DNA from: Acidobacteriota bacterium
Lineage (GTDB): Bacteria > Acidobacteriota > Blastocatellia > Pyrinomonadales > Pyrinomonadaceae
DNA length: 64,000 bases
Assembly (NCBI GenBank): GCA_025463135.1
Contig: JAOAPY010000056.1
Location: forward strand, 1-64,000
Reading direction: 5' to 3'
The position numbers were made by a program, and so were the translations under genes. A model generated the notes under the pieces. It searched no databases. It saw nothing but the letters and a program-made list of their open reading frames with translations, and had not been told where the DNA came from. Positions 40,791 through 49,731 of this stretch are shown piece after piece (position 1 is the stretch's first letter; each line of letters begins with the position of its first letter).

Positions 40791-41150
40791 ATGAATCCCG
40801 ATGTTATGAAAGCGAGGACTCGCGCTTTTGCCCTTCGCATCATTCGGTTGGCAGAGAGTCTGCCTAATACGCCAACCGCCAACGTAATTCGGAATCAAAT
40901 GTTACGTTCAGGTCCCTCCGTCGGAGCCAACTACCGCGCTGCTTGCCGCGCAAAATCGAAACCTGATTTTGTTGCAAAAATGGGCATCGTTGAAGAGGAA
41001 GCCGACGAAACGATGTACTGGATCGAGTTGTTAATCGATGCTGAGATCGTGATGCGTACTCGTGTAACGAACTTGCTCGAGGAAGCAGACGAGATTCTTT
41101 CAATCACGGTTTCATCTATTAAGACAGCCCGAGGATTGAAAGTACGCTGA
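40791..41150 (+). CDS. Four-helix-bundle protein (23S rRNA intervening-sequence type)
   Basis: A 119-residue helical protein that matches the four helix bundle/S23 family: FALRIIRLAESLPNTPTANV, the characteristic MLRSGPSVGANYRAACRAKS, and EEADETMYWIELLIDA. Such proteins are encoded in 23S rRNA intervening sequences in some bacteria but are widespread as free-standing genes of unknown function. The start at 40791 follows CAGAGGAGGAATCT. It is free-standing here, between tRNA-Sec and dprA; its role is unknown. Confidence 0.9.
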   Translation: MNPDVMKARTRAFALRIIRLAESLPNTPTANVIRNQMLRSGPSVGANYRAACRAKSKPDFVAKMGIVEEEADETMYWIELLIDAEIVMRTRVTNLLEEADEILSITVSSIKTARGLKVR

Positions 41151-41154
41151 GGTT

Positions 41155-41206
41155 GATATCACGCTTTCTGAAATTCCGCACTCTGAAATCTGAATTCTGA
41201 AATCGT
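41155..41206. repeat. 7-bp-periodic tract (TCTGAAA type)
   Basis: TCTGAAA, TTCCGCAC, TCTGAAA, TCTGAAT, TCTGAAA units immediately precede the dprA start codon and leave no room for a normal ribosome-binding site. Confidence 0.65.
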
Positions 41207-42340
41207 ATGCGCGACTGGGTGGCACTCAACATGACGACCGGCATTGGACCTCGCGCCGCTGCCAAACTCCTCGAACGGTTTGGTTCGGCTGAGGCTGTGT
41301 ATGCGGCTACGCGCGCCGAACTAAACCAACTACGCATCCTGCCCGAGGCGATCGACAGCATCATCGCACGCGATCTCCACCAGAAGGCAGAACTGGAGAT
41401 GCAAAGAATTCGCGATCTCGGCGATGACATTCTGGTGCTTGATGATGGGGTCTATCCATCGCTGTTGCGCGAGATTTACGATCCGCCGATCGTCCTTTAC
41501 GTAAAAGGCGCCTGGAGCAACTGTCTGGACCAGCCCTGTGTGGCCCTGGTCGGATCGCGGCGCTGCTCGACCTATGGTCAGAACGCGGCGCTGATGCTGG
41601 CGCGTGATCTGGCGCAGCGCGGCGTCACGATCGTTTCCGGATTCGCGCGCGGTATTGACGCGGCGGCGCACCGTGGAGCGTTGGAAGCCGGCGGCCGAAC
41701 GATCGCCGTATTGGGCACGGGCATCGATGAATGCTATCCACGCGACCATCGCAAACTGGGCCAGGAAATTCTGGAGCAGGGCGGCGCAATGGTCTCGCAG
41801 TTTCCCCTGGGCACGCCGCCCGTTTCCGAAAACTTTCCTTATCGCAATCGCATCATCAGCGGTCTCAGTCTGGGTGTGGTGGTAGTCGAGGCGGCTGAAA
41901 ATTCCGGCTCATTGATAACCGCCCGGCTGGCCATCGAGCAGAATCGTGAAGTCTGGGCCGTACCCGGAAACATCACCTCAAGAAATTCTTTCGGCACGAA
42001 TTATCTGATCAAAGGTGCGGGTGCGAAGCTGGTACAGCAATGGCAGGACATCGCGGCTGAGCTGCCGCCACAGATCGCCGCCAGGTTATTGCCGCCGCCC
42101 TTTGGTGAGCAGAAAAAGGGCAAGGCGCTGGCGGACCAGTTGCTGTTGGTGTCCGCAAATCTTTCGGGATCGGAACGGACGGTGCTGAAGCTCTTATCCG
42201 CGGACAATCCCGCCCACATCGACGCCCTGCTGGATAAGACCAAGCTATCAATCTCGGATTTGACCGCCGCGCTGCTGACCCTGGAAATGAATGAGCTTAT
42301 CCGCCAATTACCGGGCCGCTGCTTTGTCAGGAAGTTGTAA
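41207..42340 (+). CDS. dprA: DNA processing protein DprA/Smf
   Basis: A 377-residue protein. An N-terminal helix-hairpin-helix-like region (GIGPRAAAKLLERFGSAEAV) is followed by the Rossmann-like DprA domain: VALVGSRRCSTYGQNAA, VSGFARGIDAAAHRGALEAG, RTIAVLGTGIDECYP, FPYRNRIISGLS and ENSGSLITARLA. A C-terminal winged helix (~310-377) ends the chain. DprA loads RecA onto incoming single-stranded DNA in natural transformation and is also widespread in bacteria not known to be competent. ATG 41207 lies directly after a periodic tract, so the exact start is a little uncertain. topA follows 191 bp downstream, a common dprA-topA order. Confidence 0.95.
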   Translation: MRDWVALNMTTGIGPRAAAKLLERFGSAEAVYAATRAELNQLRILPEAIDSIIARDLHQKAELEMQRIRDLGDDILVLDDGVYPSLLREIYDPPIVLYVKGAWSNCLDQPCVALVGSRRCSTYGQNAALMLARDLAQRGVTIVSGFARGIDAAAHRGALEAGGRTIAVLGTGIDECYPRDHRKLGQEILEQGGAMVSQFPLGTPPVSENFPYRNRIISGLSLGVVVVEAAENSGSLITARLAIEQNREVWAVPGNITSRNSFGTNYLIKGAGAKLVQQWQDIAAELPPQIAARLLPPPFGEQKKGKALADQLLLVSANLSGSERTVLKLLSADNPAHIDALLDKTKLSISDLTAALLTLEMNELIRQLPGRCFVRKL

Positions 42341-42419
42341 CGTCCATAATCGGATCTCTTAGGTAATTGTTAAGACTCTCTGTTTAGTGGTGCTTCAGCG
42401 TCGGTGGAAACGAAAGAAC

Positions 42420-42446
42420 CCACCCGCCTACGCAGGTGGTACTGAC
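42420..42446. repeat. Dispersed repeat (CGCAGGTGGTACTGA type)
   Basis: CCACCCGCCTACGCAGGTGGTACTGAC (27 nt; core CGCAGGTGGTACTGA) includes the inverted repeat CCACCCGCC/...GGTGG. Relatives are at 61422-61455 and, inverted, at 61329-61345. Confidence 0.7.
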
Positions 42447-42531
42447 AAGCCTCAAGCACCGGTCCCCGTGTGTCCTCTATTTGACTTCGCCGTCGCAGAT
42501 GATGTTAATGTCGTAATTCATTGGGTACCTT

Positions 42532-45048
42532 ATGGCAAAGAATCTGGTAATAGTTGAATCGCCTGCAAAGGCAAAAACAATCAATAAATATCTGGGAAAG
42601 GACTATCTGGTTAAGGCCTCGATAGGCCATATAAAAGATCTGCCTTCAAAGGCGCTCGGCGTTGACGTCGATAACGATTTCGAGCCGACCTATGAAGTTA
42701 TTCCCGACCTTAAGAAACGAAATAATAAGAAAATCGTAGCGGAACTGAAGAAGGCGGCCAAAGAAGCCGACGCTATCTATCTGGCCGCTGACCCGGACCG
42801 TGAAGGTGAAGCGATCTGCCAGCACCTGGCCGAGGAGATCGTTCCCAAGAGACCCGCGAAACCGACCTTTCGAGTGATGTTCAACGAAATCACGAAGCGC
42901 GCGGTGAATGCGGCTTTCGATCATCCCATGCAGATTGATACCAACATGGTCGACGCGCAGCAGGCCCGCCGCGTGCTCGATCGCCTCGTGGGTTATAAGG
43001 TCTCGCCACTGCTGTGCAAGGCCATAGGCGGACGACTGAGCGCCGGCCGCGTGCAGTCCGCAGCACTGCGAATGGTGGTCGATCGCGAGCGCGAGATTCT
43101 GGCATTCATCAAGACTGAATATTGGACCGTTACCGCCAATCTTGCCGCCAGCCTGCCGCCTGCGTTTGATGCTCGTCTTTTCAAGGTCGGCGAGCAGACG
43201 GTCAAGACCGGCGGCTTTGACGATGAAGTGAAGAAGACCGAGATCCTGATCGGCAACGAAACAACTGCCGGCGAGATCGTCAGCGAAGCTGAAAAGCAAA
43301 CCTTCGTCGTCAGCGAAGTCGCCACCAAAGAGCGCAAGCGCAATCCAGTCCCGCCTTTTATCACTTCAAAGCTACAGCAGGAAGCAGCGCGCAAACTCGG
43401 CTTTGCGGTCAAAAGGACGATGATGATCGCGCAGAAGCTTTACGAAGGCGTGGAGCTGGGCGCGGAGGGTTCCGTGGGGTTGATTACTTACATGCGTACT
43501 GACTCGACGCGGGTTTCGGATACAGCCCTGGCCGAGGCGCGCGACTTCATCAGTGCCCAGTACGGTCCACCTTACCTTCCGGAAAAGGCGATCCATTATC
43601 GTTCCAAGAAAGATGCGCAGGATGCCCACGAGGCTATTCGCCCTACCGACGTCGCGCGCACGCCCGATTCGCTGGCCCAATACCTGGGTAAGGACGAATT
43701 GAGACTTTACCGGTTGATCTGGCAGCGTTTCGTTGCTTCGCAGATGACACCTGCGCTCTTTGATCAAACCACGATCGATATTGCCGCGGGACGATTCATC
43801 TTCCGCGCTACCGGTTCGGTACAGAAGTTTGATGGGTTCCTGAAACTCTATCAGGAAGGTCGCGACGAAAAGGCCGAGGAGGAAGACGAAGCCGAACGCT
43901 CACTGCCGCGCGTGACCAAAGGCGAGACACTTGACCTCAAAAAGATCGCGCCCGAACAACATTTTACTGAGCCGCCGCCGCGTTTTACTGAAGCCACACT
44001 GGTTAAGGCGCTCGAAGAGAAGGGCATTGGCCGGCCATCGACATACGCGGCGATCATGACGACGATTCAGGATCGCGAATATGTGGAAAAGCTCGAGAGC
44101 CGCTTTCATCCAACGGCGCTCGGCATGACGGTTAATGATGTTCTTGTCGAAGGCGGCTTTGGCGATCTCTTCAACGAAACCTACACGGCGCGCATGGAAG
44201 AGGAATTGGATGAGATAGAGGAAGGGAAGCTGAAGTGGACCGATGCGCTCCACGAGTTCTACGACAAGTTCTCGCTCGACCTCGAGCTTTTCAAAACGTA
44301 CACCAAAGAGCGAAAAGGAAGACAGATACCGACGGAAGAAGTTTGTCTCAAATGCGGCGCCCCGGGCATGGTGCAGATGGCGGGACGTTTTGGTCAGTAC
44401 CTCAAATGTTTGCAGTGTGATGCCACTCGCGATGCCGCCGCAAAGACAGCGGCCAACGGCGACGGCGCGGGGGGTGACACCGAAGAAGCCGCGGAACCCG
44501 AGGCTTGTGAGTTGTGCGGCAAACCCATGCAACTGAAGCGCGGTCGTTTTGGCCCGTTTCTGGGCTGCACGGGCTATCCTGAATGCCGCAACATTCGCAA
44601 GATTTCCAAGTCGGGTGTCGTCGCTCCGGCACCGGTCCCGCTGGATGAAAAGTGCCCGGTCGATGACGCGCAATTAGTCAAACGCTTTGGCCGTTTCGGC
44701 GAATTCATTTCCTGCTCAAACTATCCAAAGTGTAAATACATCAAGCAGGAGACGACCGGCGTTTCCTGTCCACGGCCCGGCTGCGTCGGCGAGCTGGTCG
44801 TGAAAAAATCCAGACGCGGGAAAATCTTTTATAGTTGTTCTCAGTATCCCGACTGCGATGTGGTGTACTGGGACAAGCCCGTCATCGAAGCCTGCCCGAA
44901 ATGTGCCGCGCCTTTCCTTCTGGAAAAGACGACCAAGAAGCTGGGTACTTTCCGTTACTGCGCCAAGGAAGGCTGCGGCTATACCACGAACGAGCTGGCG
45001 ACTGTACCCAAGACGGGAGCAGCGGAAAAGCGCCCCGCTGCAAGGTAA
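42532..45048 (+). CDS. topA: DNA topoisomerase I
   Basis: An 838-residue type IA topoisomerase that relaxes negative supercoils. The N-terminal Toprim domain has IVESPAKAKTI and AADPDREGEAI; the catalytic Tyr is in VGLITYMRTDSTRVS (~residue 320). KGIGRPSTYA and the cleavage/strand-passage domains follow. At ~600-838 there are several C4 zinc-ribbon modules (CLKCGAPGMVQ, CELCGKPM, CPKCAAPF). It starts at ATG 42532 with weak Shine-Dalgarno (GGGTACCTT). Family-typical length and no anomaly are seen. Confidence 0.97.
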   Translation: MAKNLVIVESPAKAKTINKYLGKDYLVKASIGHIKDLPSKALGVDVDNDFEPTYEVIPDLKKRNNKKIVAELKKAAKEADAIYLAADPDREGEAICQHLAEEIVPKRPAKPTFRVMFNEITKRAVNAAFDHPMQIDTNMVDAQQARRVLDRLVGYKVSPLLCKAIGGRLSAGRVQSAALRMVVDREREILAFIKTEYWTVTANLAASLPPAFDARLFKVGEQTVKTGGFDDEVKKTEILIGNETTAGEIVSEAEKQTFVVSEVATKERKRNPVPPFITSKLQQEAARKLGFAVKRTMMIAQKLYEGVELGAEGSVGLITYMRTDSTRVSDTALAEARDFISAQYGPPYLPEKAIHYRSKKDAQDAHEAIRPTDVARTPDSLAQYLGKDELRLYRLIWQRFVASQMTPALFDQTTIDIAAGRFIFRATGSVQKFDGFLKLYQEGRDEKAEEEDEAERSLPRVTKGETLDLKKIAPEQHFTEPPPRFTEATLVKALEEKGIGRPSTYAAIMTTIQDREYVEKLESRFHPTALGMTVNDVLVEGGFGDLFNETYTARMEEELDEIEEGKLKWTDALHEFYDKFSLDLELFKTYTKERKGRQIPTEEVCLKCGAPGMVQMAGRFGQYLKCLQCDATRDAAAKTAANGDGAGGDTEEAAEPEACELCGKPMQLKRGRFGPFLGCTGYPECRNIRKISKSGVVAPAPVPLDEKCPVDDAQLVKRFGRFGEFISCSNYPKCKYIKQETTGVSCPRPGCVGELVVKKSRRGKIFYSCSQYPDCDVVYWDKPVIEACPKCAAPFLLEKTTKKLGTFRYCAKEGCGYTTNELATVPKTGAAEKRPAAR

Positions 45049-45065
45049 TCGCACGCTACAACTGT

Positions 45066-45144
45066 CCGTTTAGGTCGCGCACTGGTGCGCCGTGCGTTGA
45101 ATGCCATCCAATTGTCGGGCGGACCAGTCCGCTTTCCAAAACGG
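45066..45144. repeat. 79-bp hairpin repeat (CCGTTTAGG type)
   Basis: The ends CCGTTTAGG and CCAAAACGG, with CACTGGTGCGCCGTGCGTT and GGGCGGACCAGTCCGC inside, align with the element at 26303-26362. It is located right after topA. Confidence 0.75.
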
Positions 45145-45177
45145 AGAATTCTAATAAATTAACCAGGAGATACGATC

Positions 45178-46863
45178 ATGATGTTACGACGTACTGCGGC
45201 CGTCGGACTGCTAGTCATTTTTCTGCTTGCCCCTGCCACTACCCTGGCCCAACAGCCGGCACCTTCAGCAACGCCCATACCTGATCCAAACGATCCGATC
45301 GTGCGCATCAAAGACGAGGGCATGAATCGCTCGCAGGTGATGGATACGCTCAGCTATCTGAGCGATGTCATTGGCCCGCGCTTGACGGCCTCGCCCGGGA
45401 TGAAGCGCGCGAACGAATGGACGCGCGATCAGTTGAGCGGCTGGGGTCTACAAAATGCGCATCTCGAAGCCTGGGGCCCGTTTGGTCGCGGCTGGACGCT
45501 GAAACGTTTTAGCGCACAGGTGGTCGAACCGCTCAACATTCCGTTGATTGCTTATCCCAAAGCCTGGTCGCCGGCGCTCAATGGACCACTGACTGCCGAA
45601 GTCGTCTATGTCGATGCGGTGAATGAAGCCGATCTGCAGAAGTTCAGCGGCCAACTCGCGGGAAAGATCGTCCTGACCGCGCCTATGCGCGAAGTGAAAG
45701 CACGCTTTGAAGCGCCAGGCACGCGGCTGAATGAAAAGGATCTATTGGCGCTGGCCGATGCGCCGGAACCGCGCACCACGCAGCGGGGCGGCGGTCCGGG
45801 GAATGAAGCGTTCCGCGCGGCCCAGCGCTTGTCGGCCGCTAAGTACCTGTTCTTTCAAAAAGAAGGAGCGGCACTTTTAATCGATCCCAGCCGCGCCGGA
45901 GATGGGGGAACGATATTCGTTCAATCAGCAACTGTTCCACAGCCGCCTGCGGCCGGCGCACCAGGAGCGGGCGGCCCGCGCTCGATTCAGAGTTACGACA
46001 AGAATGCGCCGAAGATTCCACCCCAACTCGTACTCGCGGTCGAACATTACAATCGCATCGCTCGCATGATTCGCGCGAAAGAAAAGGTCACGATGACTGT
46101 GGACCTCGCAGTTGAATGGCAGGACGCGGATCCGATGGGCTACAACACCATTGCGGAAATCCCGGGCTCTGATCTGAAAGACGAAGTAGTCATGTTGGGG
46201 GGCCACATGGATTCGTGGCACGCCGGCACCGGCGCCACTGACAATGGCGCGGGAGTAGCGGTGGCCATGGAAGCGGTGCGCATCATTCAGACGCTTGGTC
46301 TAAAACCGCGTCGGACGATTCGCGTCGGGCTCTGGACTGGAGAAGAGCAGGGACTGTTAGGCTCAGCGGCTTATGTAGCCGAACACTTTGGCAAGATGGA
46401 ACCAGGGAATGCCGGTGTCGTGCCTCCGGGAACTCCGAACAGCCAACCAGCGGCGCCGGCGAAACTCGTAGCCAAACCTGATTACGATAAGTTCGACGCC
46501 TATTTCAATCTCGATAACGGCACGGGAAAGATTCGCGGCGTTTATTTGCAGGGCAACGAAGGCGTGCGAGCGATATTTCGTCAGTGGCTAACGCCATTTC
46601 GCGAACAGGGTGCGGCGACGCTTTCGATTTCCAATACCTTCGGTACCGATCATCTTTCGTTTGACCGCGTGGGATTGCCCGGATTTCAATTCATCCAGGA
46701 CGAAATCGAGTACGACACGCGCACACATCACTCAAACCAGGACGTGTTCGATCGCATTCAGGGTGACGATATGAAAGAGGCCGCGACGATCATGGCTGCG
46801 TTTGTTTACGCAACCGCCGTGCGAGATGAGAAGTTGCCGCGCAAGCCTGCTCCAGTGCGCTAA
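45178..46863 (+). CDS. Secreted M28-family zinc metallopeptidase
   Basis: A 561-residue exported peptidase. It has a signal peptide ([16 protein letters not shown]), a PA-like insert in the first half (~150-300), and then a catalytic domain with zinc ligands: [14 protein letters not shown] (His, Asp), ATDNGAGVA (bridging Asp), TGEEQGLLG (catalytic Glu-Glu), YFNLDNGTG (Asp) and THHSNQD (His). M28 enzymes are aminopeptidases or carboxypeptidases. Ribosome-binding site CCAGGAGATACGATC precedes ATG 45178. An intrinsic terminator follows at 46883-46916, so it is probably transcribed alone. Role in peptide use is inferred. Confidence 0.93.
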   Translation: MMLRRTAAVGLLVIFLLAPATTLAQQPAPSATPIPDPNDPIVRIKDEGMNRSQVMDTLSYLSDVIGPRLTASPGMKRANEWTRDQLSGWGLQNAHLEAWGPFGRGWTLKRFSAQVVEPLNIPLIAYPKAWSPALNGPLTAEVVYVDAVNEADLQKFSGQLAGKIVLTAPMREVKARFEAPGTRLNEKDLLALADAPEPRTTQRGGGPGNEAFRAAQRLSAAKYLFFQKEGAALLIDPSRAGDGGTIFVQSATVPQPPAAGAPGAGGPRSIQSYDKNAPKIPPQLVLAVEHYNRIARMIRAKEKVTMTVDLAVEWQDADPMGYNTIAEIPGSDLKDEVVMLGGHMDSWHAGTGATDNGAGVAVAMEAVRIIQTLGLKPRRTIRVGLWTGEEQGLLGSAAYVAEHFGKMEPGNAGVVPPGTPNSQPAAPAKLVAKPDYDKFDAYFNLDNGTGKIRGVYLQGNEGVRAIFRQWLTPFREQGAATLSISNTFGTDHLSFDRVGLPGFQFIQDEIEYDTRTHHSNQDVFDRIQGDDMKEAATIMAAFVYATAVRDEKLPRKPAPVR

Positions 46864-46882
46864 TCTCTTCCGGTAGAAGATA

Positions 46883-46916
46883 AGGGGCGAGTCAAGGACG
46901 ACTCGCCTCTTTTTTG
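46883..46916 (+). terminator. Intrinsic terminator after the M28 peptidase
   Basis: GGCGAGTC (46886-46893) pairs with GACTCGCC (46900-46907) around a 6-nt loop and is followed by TCTTTTTT. The position 20 bp after the stop is typical. Confidence 0.9.
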
Positions 46917-46927
46917 TCTGGTTTTTT

Positions 46928-47005
46928 GTACTGCAGGCTGCCAGCCTGCAGTTGTTCATGAGAAGATCTCTTCGGTGCAATCAGCAGGCTGGCAGCCTGC
47001 TGTAC
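46928..47005. repeat. Inverted repeat (GCAGGCTGCCAGCCTGC type)
   Basis: Arms of 24 nt at 46928-46951 and 46982-47005 pair with two mismatches; each arm is itself palindromic (GCAGGCTGCCAGCCTGC). It lies between the peptidase terminator and the stop of the minus-strand gene at 47016. Confidence 0.85.
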
Positions 47006-47015
47006 TCTTAGTCTT

Positions 47016-47618
47016 TTATTTGTGACTCGCGGTCGCGGTTTTGGGCAGCAGCCCTTCCAGCCAGTTGCGTACGAGGCTAACAGCTGCAGGGACGAGAATG
47101 TCTTTTGCGGTTTTGGAAACCTCATTGACCAGCTGATCCCCGATCACAGAGGCCTCGTTTTTCACCCGGTCATACATCTGGGTATCCTGAATTCTCTCGA
47201 TCAAGCCCGGCCCCGTATCTTCATCCTGTTCTCCGGCCGCGAAAGCCGACTGCCCGACAATAGGCTGAGCAGAGTACGCACGGCGCGCCGGCTGATAATC
47301 CTCCTGATAGTAGCGGTCATGGCCATTGCTCTCGCCTTTGACCATGGCCGTAAGACAATAACCGGTCAGGAAACCTGCGCCTACCGCTCCCGCAGCCCAC
47401 GCTACCGGACGTTTCTTGAACTGCTCGCGCCAATCCAGGGTTTCTGAAATGGATTCTTTGACGGACTCGTATTGATGTACGACCGTGTCCTTGATTTCCG
47501 TTACCGTTTGCGAGATTGATTCACGCGCCTCGTCCATTCGACGTTGCAAGTCTTCTTTGGACGTGTCGTCAACGGTATCGTGAGCGCGAGCCAATCCTAA
47601 AGTTCCTTCTTCAGCCAT
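47016..47618 (-). CDS. Membrane-associated protein of the DUF3618/YqjD-type set
   Basis: A 200-residue protein. The N-terminal amphipathic helical segment (EDLQRRMDEARESISQTVTE) resembles DUF3618-type proteins; one membrane segment with glycine-rich face (AWAAGAVGAGFLTGYCL) sits near residue 78-96; a polar linker and a C-terminal helical part follow (DILVPAAVSLVRNWLEGLLP). It is the third gene of a minus-strand trio, overlapping its upstream neighbour by 22 nt. Comparable trios in proteobacteria (yqjD, yqjE, yqjK) are stress- or stationary-phase-induced and inner-membrane-located. Function is unknown. Confidence 0.75.
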   Translation of the reverse strand: MAEEGTLGLARAHDTVDDTSKEDLQRRMDEARESISQTVTEIKDTVVHQYESVKESISETLDWREQFKKRPVAWAAGAVGAGFLTGYCLTAMVKGESNGHDRYYQEDYQPARRAYSAQPIVGQSAFAAGEQDEDTGPGLIERIQDTQMYDRVKNEASVIGDQLVNEVSKTAKDILVPAAVSLVRNWLEGLLPKTATASHK

Positions 47619-48049
47619 TGCGTGTCCTTTCTGAGCTCTTCCACGGTTCTGGGTGGAACAACACTTTGCCGTGCGAGTCGGGCTTTCATCGCCAGCACTA
47701 TGATGCCACCCAGTACCAAATAAATTGCGCCCGTGATTGCAAAGCCCAGCGCATATTGTGCCGCCGGGCTCAGATTAGTCGTGGCAAACAAGGTCGCGAC
47801 GCCCAGGGCCACGGCTACATTCGCAAGAGCGAAACCAATTGTCGCAATCACCCCGCCCATCGCGATCAAAACCCCACCGCGAATAAAAGTGTTCGCCTCT
47901 TCCTTGACCTCAACCTTCAGCAGACTAATCTTGGTATCGACCAGCGCCATGACATCGTCACCGAGACGACTCATAAGTTGCGGCAAGTTTTCGGTATCAA
48001 TCGGCGACGCCGGAACTCTCGCCGGCGCCGCAGCCATTCTGGTTGCCAT
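47597..48049 (-). CDS. YqjE-like/holin-superfamily membrane protein
   Basis: A 150-residue protein with an N-terminal helix (LPQLMSRLGDDVMALVDTKI) that leads into two transmembrane segments (GGVLIAMGGVIATIGFALAN region; ALGFAITGAIYLVLGGIIVL) and a charged C-terminus. The layout fits the 'phage holin family'/YqjE group, which is not phage-derived in most genomes. It is encoded between a YqjD-like and a DUF3618-like gene. No lysis or phage genes are near, so a holin role is not supported. Confidence 0.82.
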   Translation of the reverse strand: MATRMAAAPARVPASPIDTENLPQLMSRLGDDVMALVDTKISLLKVEVKEEANTFIRGGVLIAMGGVIATIGFALANVAVALGVATLFATTNLSPAAQYALGFAITGAIYLVLGGIIVLAMKARLARQSVVPPRTVEELRKDTQWLKKEL

Positions 48050-48099
48050 TGGTCACTCCCCTTTCATGCTCTTGCAGACAGGTTTGTTTGATGAATCGA

Positions 48100-48441
48100 T
48101 TAGCGCCGCCCGCGAATCAGGATCCCCAAAAGAAGACCTGCGGCTGCCGAGATCAGAATTGCCTGTCCAGGTTTCTGCCGCGCATATTCCTTGGCGTTGT
48201 CGGTGAGCTCCTTAAAGTCGAGCTCCTTGATTTTGTCGCTCACTACACCGACCTTATCGGTAACGTAGTCTTTTGCCTGAATGGCGGCGTCCGAAACTTT
48301 GCCTGCATATTCCTGTGCAGTTTGCGCAATCGCGGTTGCAGCGCCGGTAGCACTGCCGGATGATCCACCGTTGCCGGGGACTGAACTCAACCCGCTGCCA
48401 GTCCTGCTGCCTGTGGTTCCTGTTGCTGTGTTGTCTGCCAT
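48100..48441 (-). CDS. YqjD/ElaB-like (DUF883) ribosome- or membrane-associated protein
   Basis: A 113-residue protein starting at ATG 48441 (GGAGAAATCAGAA upstream); a longer frame to 48573 has no such site. It has a Gly/Ser/Thr-rich N-terminus, amphipathic helices (TAQEYAGKVSDAAIQAKDYV), KEYARQKPGQAILISAAAGLLLGILI and a basic end (RGRR): the YqjD/ElaB arrangement with a C-terminal membrane anchor. It is the first gene of the trio 48441-47016. In E. coli, YqjD tethers stationary-phase ribosomes to the membrane; that function here is inferred only. Confidence 0.82.
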   Translation of the reverse strand: MADNTATGTTGSRTGSGLSSVPGNGGSSGSATGAATAIAQTAQEYAGKVSDAAIQAKDYVTDKVGVVSDKIKELDFKELTDNAKEYARQKPGQAILISAAAGLLLGILIRGRR

Positions 48442-48921
48442 TTCTGATTTCTCCTTTTCGAAGTGTCTTGAACTGTTATTGATTAGGACGAATTTCGTAG
48501 CCAGATTGTGTTCAGCAAAAGCTATGCCTACTTTTCTCACGCAACAATTACCAGCGAAAATGTTTCCCTTCATGGGTAGTAGTCGCGAAACCTTGTGACG
48601 AAAGAGTACGCGGCGCGAAGGTGCAAAGATCGAGAACCGTACGATGTCAGGTCAGGGGGCTCTTGCAGGATCTGGCGAGCTTTTCTGGTCGCCTACGAAA
48701 TCATTTTCAAACAGTGGTAACGCCCGATTTCGCTTTGGCTAATTATTTCCGCGGAGTTCATGTCGTCTAAGGGTGGATATTCAATCTCATTCTCACCCGG
48801 TTTCAACCGGGTGAATTGGGGGCAATTCAAATTGCTCAACCGTTTTAACGGTTTTTCCTAATGCCGAGGACAAACCGACGCCCCGTCGCGCCGGCACTTT
48901 CCGTCCAAGTATTTTGACTGC
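48442..48921. other. Intergenic region with clustered palindromes
   Basis: No gene is seen. It holds the divergent promoters of the trio and the efflux operon, and three back-to-back palindromes described separately at 48794-48853. Confidence 0.5.
48794..48853. repeat. Cluster of three small palindromes
   Basis: CACCCGGTTTCAACCGGGTG (48794-48813), GCAATTCAAATTGC (48822-48835) and AACCGTTTTAACGGTT (48838-48853) follow each other with short gaps. The first recurs at 57265-57288 and, degenerate, near 61473. Confidence 0.8.
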
Positions 48922-48961
48922 TTGACATCGTGGGAGAGGGGTGGTAAGTAAGTACTTACTT
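48922..48961 (+). promoter_or_regulatory. Promoter and palindromic operator of the efflux operon
   Basis: TTGACA (48922-48927) is a consensus -35. The perfect 16-bp palindrome AAGTAAGTACTTACTT (48946-48961) covers the expected -10 position, so bound repressor would block RNA polymerase. It ends 47 bp before the TetR gene start and resembles operators of TetR-type efflux regulators. Autoregulation by the first gene of the operon is inferred. Confidence 0.7.
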
Positions 48962-49008
48962 TGCGCCCATCCGGGCGCTAACCAATTAAGAGGTAGCGGA
49001 AAAACTTA

Positions 49009-49731
49009 GTGAGCCGACCAATCAATACCCCTGAGAACATTCCCACAGGGCCGCGCATGGCCGGCGAAGAGCGGCGCATGCAGATCCTCAGACTGGCGGT
49101 GAGTCTTTTTTCGCAACGCGGCTTCAGCGGAACTACAACGCGCGAAATTGCCCAGGCTGCGGGCGTGTCCGAGGCCATGGTCTTTCGACACTTCGCCACC
49201 AAGGAAGAACTTTACAACGCGATACTCGATCATAAGGCCTGTGGAGATTCGTCTTTCGATCCGTTTGCCGTAGTCGCCGATGCAGTGCAACGAAAGGATG
49301 ATCGTGCAGTTTTTGAGGGACTGGCGTTCAGTGCTTTGGAGCACCACGATCGCGATCCGGAATTTCATCGACTGCTGCTCCATGCAGCACTCGAGCGGCA
49401 TGAACTGGCCGAGATTTTCTGGGAGAGAAATGTGCGGCCCCTATATGAGTTTCTCGGTGACTACGTACGCACGCGGCAGAGCGATGGCGGCATGATCGCG
49501 ATAGAGCCCGCGGTGGTGGTGCGCGCGTTTATCGGCATGGTTATCCATCACTCTCTAAATAATACTCTTTGGGATCCGAAACGCAGCTTGCTTAACATTT
49601 CGAACGAAGCCGCGGCTCGTTCGTTTGCCGGCATCCTGCTGGACGGAATTAATAATCAGCGGACTTTGGAACAACCCATAGGTGCGGGCAACCCGGTTCC
49701 CCTTGATACTCCGGAAACAATTGAGAAATGA
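49009..49731 (+). CDS. TetR-family regulator of the RND efflux operon
   Basis: A 240-residue regulator with a conserved N-terminal HTH (TTTREIAQAAGVSEAMVFRHFATKEELY, helix 2-4) and a variable C-terminal ligand domain. The stop overlaps the start of the adaptor gene (ATGA at 49728-49731), so it is the first gene of the efflux operon. It is likely an autorepressor acting at the palindrome 48946-48961 and relieved by pump substrates. Start GTG 49009 follows a weak site; alternative Met starts (e.g. residue 17, MAGEERRM) would still keep the HTH. Confidence 0.9.
   Translation: MSRPINTPENIPTGPRMAGEERRMQILRLAVSLFSQRGFSGTTTREIAQAAGVSEAMVFRHFATKEELYNAILDHKACGDSSFDPFAVVADAVQRKDDRAVFEGLAFSALEHHDRDPEFHRLLLHAALERHELAEIFWERNVRPLYEFLGDYVRTRQSDGGMIAIEPAVVVRAFIGMVIHHSLNNTLWDPKRSLLNISNEAAARSFAGILLDGINNQRTLEQPIGAGNPVPLDTPETIEK

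Noticed and set aside
47597-48049. Phage holin, suggesting a prophage
   Set aside because: The protein belongs to the YqjE/holin-superfamily group found on chromosomes with YqjD-like genes; no other phage gene lies in the window.
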